Below, piece after piece: positions 55,596 to 64,000 of a stretch of 64,000 nt of DNA. Numbering within the stretch: position 1 is the stretch's first letter; every line of letters begins with the position of its first letter. Below the pieces are notes generated by a model, which was not told where the DNA came from, did not search any database, and was given only the letters and a program-made list of their open reading frames with translations. The translations under genes were made by a program, and so were the position numbers. Source of the stretch: Trichobilharzia szidati (lineage: Eukaryota > Platyhelminthes > Trematoda > Strigeidida > Schistosomatidae); NCBI GenBank assembly GCA_944472155.2, contig OX235272.1, positions 10,276,354 to 10,340,353 of the forward strand. Direction: 5' to 3'.

Positions 55596-55888
55596 ATATT
55601 TCATCCTACTAGGGACTCGTCAGTTGGATGGATAGTGCCTAGGTGTTTCTTCTGAGCGACTGGTTCTAAATAGGATGCCATCACTCTCCAAGAATGCAGA
55701 TAAAAACCAAATAGGACAAAATGGACATCTTGGATTCCACTCGTGGACAATAACAACCGAAATAACATCATGTAAATGTTCAGATATCGTGGAGGCCGCC
55801 TCCCTGTACTAGGTGCCAAAATATCAACACAGATTGGGCATTTCTGTTTAGTATGTAATCGGTTAACCAAAAATGCAAGATTACAGGA
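55596..55888. other. unassigned
   Basis: GACTCGTCAGTTGGATGG near 55614 and GCGACTGG do not match a family I can name. Confidence 0.3.
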
Positions 55889-56275
55889 TTCATCACGAGC
55901 TGATATCAGTTAGAGAGAGAACCATTGGAAAGCCACCTAGGAGTATTGCCAGACAGCTGTTTCGTCCTAGTGTTTTGGACTCTTCATCAGTACGCACCCA
56001 CCGACAAGGTTCGAACCCAAGAATTTCCGGTCACAAGGCGAGCTCATACACCATTCAGTCACTTGGATCCGACCCAATGGTCCATGAATCCCAACTTTTG
56101 TCGATTCATGATATATATATTTGGCACAACCACCAGTCAGTGTTATAGGCTAATGAAGAGTCCCAGACTAGGATGAAATAGCTGTCCAGTACTCCCAAAT
56201 GGTTTTCCACACTGGTTCTCTAACTGATTTGGACTGTAACCAATCAAATCCCTACAAATTAACACTTGATAAAAT
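55889..56275. mobile_element. SINE-A inverted pair
   Basis: Antisense unit 55889-56140 (GATTCATCACGAGCTGATATC onward, B box AGGTTCGAACCC at 56009-56020 in antisense) followed by a sense half 56150-56275 (AATGAAGAGTCCCAGAC to TCAAATCCCTACAAATTAAC). The antisense ribozyme has perfect stem II but core ATGAAGA. Confidence 0.75.
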
Positions 56276-56319
56276 TCAAGATTGACAAATAAATGACATG
56301 AGTCCTGAAATATAGTGCA

Positions 56320-56700
56320 GTTAACAGATACTTTCGCTTGATGTTGAAGATTAGATGACCAGAAAGGATTAGCGCCAAGGAACTCAGGCAGTGGACCAAC
56401 AAAGAATCTATTTCTAAAAATATATGCAGAAATGAATAGAAATGGAATGAATGCATGCTGAAGGGACCATTGCGTGATACTACACTCCAGGCCCTAGAAT
56501 GAAAACCAAGTAGGGAAATAATATTCGCGTATGCGGATGGGGATGACTTGGGTTAAGTAGTGTCAGGAGAAGGGAATGAAAGCTATTATATATAATCGCG
56601 AAGTCGACTGCTGAAAAGACTGAGGAGAATAGGGTTAGACAGAGATGAGATTATGAAGCAATATGTTCCGCTTGGAACCCAAGGGAATAATAATAGCAAT
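56320..56700 (+). mobile_element. RTE-1 3' fragment, decayed
   Basis: GAAGATTAGATGACCAGAAAGG region and 3' end GAAGCAATATGTTCCGC, GGAACCCAAGGGAATAAT. Confidence 0.65.
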
Positions 56701-57314
56701 TTTAGTTCAGAGTCACCATATTAGTATTCCTCGAAGGGAGTATTGAAATCTCTAGTACCTACACTTTTGTAGATATTCAGAATATTGTTAGTATGTCTGA
56801 TAAGGATCATCATGACATTTCTTAATCAATTCAAAGTTGTTTCCATATTACTGCCAAAAACGCAACACCGTGTTGTGTATATCAATGACTGTGGAATTTT
56901 CAGAACTCTTCAAACGCAATATTCCTATGATCACAGTCTGTGAGTTATGATTTGTGTACTTCATAAACTCACAGTGCTTCTAGAGCCTTTATGTTCCACT
57001 TTAGCACTAGTCATCCCAAACACCACGGCTTACCTCCTAATAACACACAAGCTTTTGAAACTCCGAGGTAAAACCGACAAGCAATAGGAGGTATACTATA
57101 TAGCTTAAAGTTCCGATAGAATTCATCTTCTCATTAATTATTTCATTCAAACAGTAATCTAGCTATTCGTGCTAGTTTCAATATTCCCACTATTATAACC
57201 AATGTTTGTTCTAGTTTTGTATTAGGAATCTATTTCACGATTTCAAGCAATTTTTGGATTCACAAGTCTCAAATCACTACACTGTTAATCACATAATTCA
57301 ATAATAATTAGTAT
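56701..57314. other. no recognised feature
   Basis: AT-rich intronic DNA, no motif recognised. Confidence 0.4.
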
Positions 57315-57480
57315 CCTATGAGCTCACTTTGTAATCGGATAGTCCTGATTTCGCCTCCTGGTGATGAGTACGTACTGCCGATGAGTCCCAGATAAGGAGA
57401 AGGATGAAATAGCTACCTGGTAGTACTCCATACTGGTTTTCAATGATAGTTCTGACACTGATATCAATGCGTAATCAAAA
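57315..57480 (+). mobile_element. SINE-A fragment
   Basis: GAGCTCACTTTGTAATCGG to GACACTGATATCAATGCG. The ribozyme has core CCGATGA and an enlarged stem II loop. Confidence 0.65.
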
Positions 57481-57514
57481 TTGAAACAATTAAATAATTT
57501 CCCATTGAAGCAAT

Positions 57515-58865
57515 AAGAACACAATATTCAGCGAAGAGACTCTTTTCAACGAATTTATTATCAAGCTGTACAATCGTATATATATGTATAGTTTTTAAGA
57601 AATGAAAATTTGTAGTTCTGATTCCGTTGACTCGGAACTTGACTTCTTAAAAGCCAAGCTCGCAGAAAACGGTCACCCTAACCGATTTATTGACAGCAAC
57701 ATGAAAGATAAGCAGTCTAAACTGGTCACCGACACAGTTCCAAAGGAAACCTCATTCATGAACTTGGAAATCAAAGGTGGTCAAGATTCAGATATGCTCA
57801 AAAATCGTCTCTCTAAATGAGTCAGCAAGACGTTCTATACAGCAAAATTACATAAGACGTTCACTAGCCACAAGTTGTTCTCTACCTCTGTAAAAGATAA
57901 GCTCCCCCGTCTGGCCGCCTCCATATGCATCTATCAGTTCACCTGCTGCTCTTGTGGAGCAAGATACATTGGCCGTAGTCAGAGGACGCTTTCCACACGG
58001 ATACGAGAACATATTCCAGCAGCATGGTTTTACAAGGGAGAAAGGAAGTGTGTGAGAAGCTCTATTTTGGAACACCTGATCGACTTCTGTCACTCTGTCA
58101 ACCCTGACCATGATTTTAAGATCATGTATAGAATCCATGCTAACTTCCCGCGTTCTCTTCGTTACAGAATTCTAAAGACAGCTGAAGCCTTGGCTAGTCA
58201 TGACTTTAAGCCAGCCAGACCTTTGTGTACAAGAGAAGTATGTACAATCCCTACTTCTGCCTTGGCCGTAGAGGGATAGACAATTATTTATTTATTTTGT
58301 TTATTTAGTTATTCTATGTACTCTTCCCTTATTACTACGATTATTATTATCAGTACTATTATTATTACTATTCTCACTATGAATCTTCTACACTTGACTC
58401 ACTTGACATTTTAAACCCAAAATTATTAATTTTTATATTTCTTATTTTTACAATGTTGAATTCTGTCTTATCAAAATTCACACCATGTTATGTAACATTT
58501 TATATTCGTCTACTGATCTTATAATTATGTACCCCTTTCCAACATCTATACACCTTATGAATTATTCTATATATATGACATTAATTATTTTGCCAGTTGA
58601 CATTAAACTATGATTATAATCACAAATATTTTAATTGCATTTCATACTACTATTATTATTATTTCATGTATTCACACCTTTGACCTAATTCCCTCACCGG
58701 GTATAATTTTAAAAAGAAGCCATATATATATACGATTGTACAGCTTGATAGTAAATTCGTTGAAAAGAGTCTCTTCTCTGAATATTGTGTTCTTAAACTT
58801 GAAGCAGTTCAAATTCGTGAAAACTAACTTTTGAAAGTTAATCTAATGCTTGTTATTGACTAGCT
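57515..58865 (+). mobile_element. Penelope-like element, lineage A, with terminal repeats
   Basis: 57515-57600 is the lineage-A terminal repeat in antisense. 57602-57817 gives VDSELDFLKAKLAENGHPNR, part of the region upstream of the nuclease; after a frame change 57875-58276 encodes LAASICIYQFTCCSCGARYI, RSQRTLSTRIREHIP, SILEHLIDFCHS, TAEALASHDFKPARPLC: a complete GIY-YIG domain in 134 codons. A sense terminal repeat follows (58285-58865). Reverse transcriptase absent. Confidence 0.85.
57529..57568 (-). ncRNA. hammerhead-like arrangement, PLE lineage A (weak)
   Basis: Minus strand: CAGC (57568-57565) pairs with GCTG (57532-57529); core-like TTGATAA (57564-57558); GAAA; stem III AAGA/TCTT with loop GTC; triplet TTC. 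No convincing stem II. The 3-8 pair would be U-A instead of C-G. Confidence 0.3.
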
Positions 58866-59237
58866 AAAGGATGAAGTTGCCTGGAGTTGTAGTGAGAAGT
58901 TGTCACCCTATTTTTCACTTTGGGTGATTTAAATTTGTCATTTAGAAATAAAGGTGTGAATACATGAAATAATAATAATAAAATATTTGTGATTATAATC
59001 ATAGTTAAATGTCAAGTGGCAAAATAATTAATGTCATATTTAGAATAATACATAAGACGGATGTATAGATTTTGGAAAGGGGTACATAATTATAAGATTA
59101 GTAGATGAATATAAAATGTTACATAACATGGTGTGAAATTTGATTAGATAGAATTCAATATTGTAAAAAATAAAAATATAAAAATTAATAATTTGGGTTT
59201 AAAATGTCAAGTGGGTCAAGTGGGAAAGATTCATAGT
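58370..59237. repeat. PLE-A terminal-repeat palindrome
   Basis: 58370-58686 is the reverse complement of 58943-59237 (for example ACATGGTGTGAA and GGTGTGAATACATGAAAT occur in both). About 256 bp lie between, including the sense hammerhead-like segment of lineage A at 58741-58780. Several small indels between arms. Confidence 0.85.
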
Positions 59238-59262
59238 GAGAATAGTAATAATAATAATAATT

Positions 59263-59580
59263 TACAAATAACACATATGGTGAGATAACTTAAAATATAT
59301 ATAAATCACAGTGTGTGTGTATGTGAATTGTTTCATTTCATAGATAGCAATCAAGAAAACAAGAGGAGTCGCATGATGCTACATACTAATTGTCAGTGTA
59401 AGTAGTTGGAAACTGCTGACGTCTAGCAGTATTCCCTGCCAGCCAAGTCGAAGCCTTACCGACTATATCGTTGATGAGCTCAGACCTGTATAAGCAAAAC
59501 ATCCATTCATTGTTTATTAGATAACTTTGATCTAGCTAGCAAATAATACTGCTCGACGTAACAGCCTTCCCGCTACTCAT
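59263..59580. other. no recognised feature
   Basis: GTGTGTGTATGTG run near 59311; otherwise nothing named. Confidence 0.35.
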
Positions 59581-60625
59581 ATCAAGCAATCTGTGGTACG
59601 CGACATCATGGAATTTCTGTGTGTCTTGTCTTTAGATACGAACAAACGGTCTTCAAACGGTCTTAAGCTGAATCCGTCTAAATGTCAGATAGTAAATTTC
59701 ACTTTCAGACGAAAAAGTGACCTACAACAACTAGCTAGCTCACATGGTCCCACTATCATTGACGGCAAAGAGGTTGAAACTTCATCTTATATCAAGTACC
59801 TTGGACTGAGTATTTCCTCCGACCTTTCCTGGTCCTCTCACATCTTGCTAGTTACTAGAAAGATGTTTCGCTTAACGTTCTACGTAAGAAGTTAAGGCAG
59901 TCTGGTATAAATCAGTCTTTGCTTTCTCAGTTTGTCAATTGTTGTATTCTAACCATCCCTCTTTACTGCTCCCCATTAATCTTTCCTGGACTACTTAAGA
60001 AAGACCTTGCTTCGCTGCGTAGGGCACTAAAAGTTGTTAGTAGGGGAAGTGGGATTTCGTTAAACCAACTGGTTAACACTATTGTGGATAGACACATAAT
60101 GTCATGTAAGAAACTAGCGAATTCTATATTATCAGACCCCGAACACCCTCTCTACACGCACCTCTCTCCTTGCATTTCATCTGGTAGAACTAGAAGCAAC
60201 TATAGGAGGCTATATGCCAGGACTACCAAGTATAAAAACTCCACAATACCTTATCTGGCACAGCTGTTATGTGAAGAGAAATCCGTTAGGTATGACACGA
60301 TCACCTTACTGCGGCACTCTAACAAATAGTTCCCATTAACTTTTGTTCTCCTTTCTTTGTTACTATTATATTGTTGCTCATATATTCTATTACAGACTAA
60401 TTTTATATATCGTATCCTGCGGTGCATTGTTTAAATATGTGAATGTAATGCTGTTCTTTTTTATTTCTTTTATTTCTCTTTTTCTTTTTGTTGTTGTTGC
60501 TTTATATTTCTAAATCCTTATAAAATTTATGAGGTAATTAGATGCAATATTGTAATGAACGCTGAAAATTCCATACCTGTACCACAAATACTGTTTGGAA
60601 TAAAGCTATTATTATTATTATTAAC
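59581..60625 (+). mobile_element. CR1-like LINE, 3' third, best preserved
   Basis: 59593-59890 encodes LKLNPSKCQIVNFTFRRKSD, IDGKEVETSSYIKYLGLSIS, DLSWSSHILLVTRKMFRLTF; after one frameshift 59919-60329 continues to the C-terminus (SQFVNCCILTIPLYCSPLIF, LKKDLASLRRALKVVSRGSG, TIVDRHIMSCKKLANSILSD, YARTTKYKNSTIPYLAQLLC). The 3' end TTTGGAATAAAGC plus an ATT repeat lies at 60590-60625. One frameshift separates it from an intact C-terminal reading. Confidence 0.85.
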
Positions 60626-60694
60626 ATGCTGAATTTATCCTTAAGAAATCTATAATTTGAATTACTGAAGAATTTCAAGTTATTATATATTTAT

Positions 60695-60915
60695 TATTCA
60701 TTTAGGTACCCAGTGGAACGAAGGCCTTCAAGATAGAGGCTTGAAGTTTCGGTAGCAGTGGTGTTTATTTTTACGGAATGCGGTTTCTAGCCTCACCTGG
60801 CCCAACCTTGCCTCTTTATCTGTCTTATTACTAATTTAATGAGGTAAGGGAGTGCGTCAGTAGCGGGTCGAACCCCAGACCGCATGTGTGCCGCCACTGT
60901 GCCACCAACGCACTA
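60695..60915 (-). mobile_element. SINE-C, full copy
   Basis: Antisense: AGTGGAACGAAGGCCTTCAAG (RTE-1 tail), GGTTTCTAGCCTCACC (leader segment), GCGGGTCGAACCCCAG (B box) and CACTGTGCCACCAACGC (A box). Confidence 0.75.
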
Positions 60916-61119
60916 GTTTCAATTTAGAATAAAATAACTATGAGGTGTTCCTCAACTTCTATCGGTCATTTCATTGGTCAGGTTCGGTGAAACCTGTTAA
61001 GTAATCAACTCACTTTTTATGACGTGCTGAACTAGTCAATAGTTCAAAGATTATAAATGATTGTGACAATAAAAACGGACTCTCTTAATACTTGCCGAAG
61101 TTAATAAAATCGTCGGCAG
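60916..61119. other. unassigned
   Basis: No motif recognised. Confidence 0.3.
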
Positions 61120-61560
61120 TAAAAAAGTAGACCCCCAATGGTATCCGTCAAGGATGCCAACTGTCTCCATTTCTGCTTAATTTCATCATAAATGTATTAG
61201 TTGAACTGACCCTCAATGACTTCAGGCACTACAGGATTTGATTGTTACCAAGGAATAATCTCGTTGATTTAGAATGTACAGATGGTCCTGCTTCTAGGTG
61301 AGGACTATGACAGAATGCAGAGTCTTGTGAACACCTTGAGAAGCAGCATTCTTCGAATGTTTGACATGCGATACGCTCCCTCCGTCAAATGCAAGGTGAT
61401 GCAACAGGACTGAAATGAACTACATTGACTCACTCCTAGCTTAAAGATAGGGAGGGATTGAAGTGGTGGTTGAGAGCGTTGACCGCTTCGCTTATTTGGG
61501 AGGGTGCATCAGCGGGTGGATCGCTAACAGAATCTAACCAGTTCAAGATACCACATTCGA
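61120..61560 (+). mobile_element. RTE-2 fragment (sense)
   Basis: GIRQGCQLSPFLLNFIINVL (61140-61200) is the RQG motif of the RTE-2 reverse transcriptase; then the stretch around the stop between reverse transcriptase and C-terminal region (AAATGCAAGGTGATG). The YADD box region is rearranged. Confidence 0.7.
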
Positions 61561-61734
61561 CTTATCACATTAAGACATAGAAAAGTAAGAAAAGAATTTC
61601 CGAAGAACTGTAATCAGCAGATAAAGAATAGTAACACGGAAGTACGTGAGGAACCAATGGACCAAGTAGACTGCAAAGAGTGCATTTATCTTCTCCATTG
61701 AGTCATATCACAAACAGTTTGGATTTACTGGCTT

Positions 61735-62015
61735 CTTGGCATCCGAACGACTTCTATCAGACAGTCTACACCTTCGTAGCTGATTGGCTCAAACCAACTG
61801 ACAGAGACTTCAGGGACTGATGTAAGCTTCTGATTCGATTCCCTTTCCAACCCAATTCCATATCAGCTAGCATTATTCGACAAGGAACGTGGCATAGCTA
61901 ATATGTGTTCAGGCCATATCAATCGATTCATCTCCAAAAACCCACATCGACTAAATTCGCTCCCTTACCAGCACTCTACGCCTAAACTCAAAAATTACTC
62001 ACTACAGGGTATCAC
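61735..62015 (-). mobile_element. RTE-2 3' fragment (antisense)
   Basis: GACAGTCTACACCTTCG, GGTTGATTGGCTC-type and CACTCTACGCCTAAACTC match the antisense 3' half of RTE-2 at 28980-29225. Confidence 0.55.
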
Positions 62016-62024
62016 TTACCCGAC

Positions 62025-62640
62025 CGAAAGCTGCTACCTTGACGTGGTGGTCGGGCTTGAACACCGCAATGACCCAACAAGGTATACTGGCTGAGACTTA
62101 TGTCGCTTGAGGTCCTACCATGCCAGAAAGGTTGTTTGGATAGCGGTTAGACAAAAAGCAGTTACCCAACCCAACTCAAAGTAAATCACAAAATATCATG
62201 CCGGATCGGTCGGGGCGCGGATTAACAACGACCGCGCTTCCTGCTGCCGTGTCACAGGGCAGAAGTGATAAATATGCTACTGAGACAAACCAGATGAAAA
62301 AGAACAAACAAAAACAGGCCACGTGTGACCGGCCTCAAGCAGTTGTCCCCTAGGGTCTGAGGTCACGCAACCAACTTCCACGGTGTGGGCAGCCGGGAAG
62401 TAACAATCGCCCTCACAATCCGAAATGCACGCGAAACCTCTCTAATCCTCACTCATCTTTGTCTTCATCTTCATCTCTATTATCTTGGCTTCCTTCTACT
62501 AATGCAACTCCTCTACTTGATGGCTCATCACTTCCAAACATCACTTAAAACGGGGGGCAGAATGAAAATCTCCGTGCTCAAATACAGATATGATGAGTAC
62601 AAATAGGGTAAAATATAGGCGTTTCATGCGCCCAAATAAA
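62025..62640 (+). mobile_element. probable LINE 5' untranslated fragment
   Basis: Starts GAAAGCTGCTACCTTGACG and TGGTCGGGCTTGAAC, a sequence type I associate with 5' leaders of RTE-like elements in flatworms and other animals, continues with GGGGCGCGGATTAACAACG and ends in an A-rich stretch. Frames are closed. It lies immediately next to the receptor exon donor at 62656. Which LINE it belongs to is uncertain. Confidence 0.5.
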
Positions 62641-62656
62641 AACAAGATTGGCTTAC

Positions 62657-63267
62657 CTGTAATTCCGTAAATAACGGGATACTTCGTGCCCATTCAATTA
62701 TCACAAATAGATAAGACAGTGTAGAATTGGTTATTTCATTCATGACTGTAGACTGTTCACTGTTACTATCCATATTCTGTGGAGGATATTTTGCTGGTGA
62801 TTTTGAATTAGACATTGAAAATTCTGATGAATATGCTGGTGAAGTAGTCAGTCTCATGGCATTATCACTACTACTGATATCACTATAAGTAGATAAGTTG
62901 AATATTTCTGAAAATTTAAAATTTTCACCATTATTGCCCCCACTTCTGTTGCTGCTGCTAGAGCTGCTATTAACATTTACACTGGATTGGTTTATAACTT
63001 CACTTGTCCTTGTCACTGATTGGCTCACTGAGTTTGTTTTATTGAATCCATTTAAAATGAAATTCAAATAATGTACTAAATATTGATTATTTAAGTATTG
63101 ATTTGAATTACGCTCAGCATAGAGTAACATATTGATTATTTGTGTAATATTTGGTCCAATCATTAAATGACGCATTGATGTAAAGATGTTTGAAGTAAGC
63201 AAATTCGATAGACCATAATATGGATGATATATTGAAGGGAACGGTGGTAAACGATCCTGTTGTACAG
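62657..63267 (-). CDS. COUP-TF-like nuclear receptor, hinge/LBD helix 3 exon (internal exon)
   Basis: Minus-strand exon of about 203 codons, read from 63267 to 62657. It opens with a segment AVQQDRLPP that resembles the hinge after the DNA-binding domain of COUP-TF proteins (AVQ..R.PP), continues through a low-complexity Ser/Asn stretch, and ends in LBD helix 3 with EWARSIPLFTELQ. The donor follows at 62656 (CAG then GTAAGC), leaving phase 0. The acceptor is probably the AG at 63268-63269, which requires a split Ala codon; an alternative AG lies at 63257-63258. The next exon completes the receptor LBD signature across the splice. Nuclear receptors are DNA-binding transcription factors acting in the nucleus; the COUP-TF group acts mainly as repressors. 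The zinc-finger exons are not in the window. Family assignment is inference from motif similarity; NR2E-type receptors are the main alternative. Confidence 0.85.
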
Positions 63268-63269
63268 CT

Positions 63270-63605
63270 TTGGTTTAGAAGGAGAAAACACAGGAAGGAA
63301 TAAAAAGTTACAGAGAGTGATTGATTATACTTAGTTGAATACTTGATAGCAATCAACACTGAAGGTCATATGTTTGTTTTCAACCTTAATGGCACTGATC
63401 TGGTCTCACTGGCTCCAATTCATCACACGTGATACTGAAGTTAGTGAGATATCACCACAAAGCTGATTTGAATGCCATTGGACTTCCTGTAATACTGTCA
63501 AATCAGTGGCACTGAAGATGCGATTACAATACTAACTGAGTGCTGAACACTATTTGGACTATAGAATTGAATGAATTAAGTGCATCTATCAACTCAGAAA
63601 TCATT
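63270..63605. other. receptor intron start; no recognised repeat
   Basis: Upstream (intronic) of the exon acceptor. The pyrimidine-rich tract TTTTCTCCTTCT precedes the AG at 63268. The DNA-binding domain exon is not here. Confidence 0.4.
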
Positions 63606-63609
63606 TAAT

Positions 63610-64000
63610 CACTAGTTACCGTCAACAGGAGAGATCCGTCAGAGGTTATTTCCTCCCTCACTTATCTGGCTAGGAGGCACTGCTTCAACCACATGTGGAA
63701 CAGATGAAGATATCAAAGCCAGACGAAATTGGAAAGGCAATATGCGCCTTCATCAGGCTGCACTAACTCAGCAGCATAAAGAACAAGATTCAACAAGATT
63801 TTCAACACAAATGTGAAGTCAGTCAGTCAGTCAGGGCTTCTTTACGGGTCAGAAACTCGCCCAGCGTGTTTTACGAAAAAGAATGTCCAACAGGTTACAG
63901 ACCTATCTCAGTTGCTGCCCACTTCGCTGGCTGGTTGCATACTGAAGATCAAATGGTTAGCCGGCCAGAAAGAATTAACAACAAGAAACTCTCTCTGGGA
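63610..64000 (+). mobile_element. RTE-1 fragment cut by the window end
   Basis: GGAGAGATCCGTCAGAGG, CTGGCTAGGAGGCACTGC and GAAGATCAAATGGTTAGCC match the region before the RTE-1 3' end (compare 16285-16680). Continues past 64000. Confidence 0.65.

Larger units (their letters stand above)
39289..62656 (-). other. intron of the receptor gene (~23.4 kb)
   Basis: Defined by donor GTAAGC at 62656 and acceptor CAG at 39291-39289, phase 0. The LBD signature motif is split across it. It holds at least six plus-strand RTE-1 copies, CR1-like copies on both strands, PLE fragments and several SINE families. Confidence 0.8.

Overview
The window is a repeat-dense stretch of a schistosome-type (trematode flatworm) genome. 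I infer this from the co-occurrence of RTE-like and CR1-like LINEs, several lineages of Penelope-like elements (PLEs), tRNA-derived SINEs carrying hammerhead ribozymes (the Sm-alpha type known from Schistosoma) and solo LTRs, all in AT-rich DNA with short split exons and very long introns. I cannot name the species.

The only host gene I can support lies on the minus strand. Three exons (63267-62657, 39288-38892, 26820-25634) join in frame at good splice sites and encode the hinge, the ligand-binding domain (LBD) and a long Ser/Asn-rich C-terminus of a nuclear receptor closest to COUP-TF/seven-up (NR2F). The DNA-binding domain must lie beyond position 64000. The two introns, about 23.4 kb and 12.1 kb, are largely transposon debris.

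Layout. 1-5.9 kb: solo LTRs, SINEs and fragments of two PLE lineages. 5.99-11.25 kb: one CR1-like copy broken by three later insertions (SINE, PLE, and a near-complete RTE-like element), each with target-site duplications. 11.6-25 kb: LINE, PLE and SINE fragments, a 375-bp PLE inverted repeat at 17.4-18.5 kb, an LTR nested in an LTR at 19.7-20.6 kb, and a long CAGT microsatellite at 22.3 kb. 25.4-26.8 kb: last receptor exon. 26.8-38.9 kb: intron with PLE inverted repeats and two related RTE-like copies (RTE-2). 38.9-39.3 kb: middle exon. 39.3-62.7 kb: intron with many plus-strand RTE-1 copies, SINEs, CR1 copies and a PLE palindrome at 58.4-59.2 kb. 62.7-63.3 kb: third exon. From 63.6 kb: a truncated RTE-1 copy.

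The main biology beyond the receptor is self-cleaving RNA in retroelements. One tRNA-SINE family (SINE-A, about 16 copies) carries a hammerhead motif with the canonical core, occurs as one unit plus a short piece of the next, and recurs as inverted pairs. Three PLE lineages carry hammerhead-like folds in their terminal repeats, one with a canonical core and one supported by a compensatory stem change. A shared tRNA-like head is found fused to two different LINE tails. No element in the window appears coding-intact. Sequence identifications rest on reading motifs, not on database searches.
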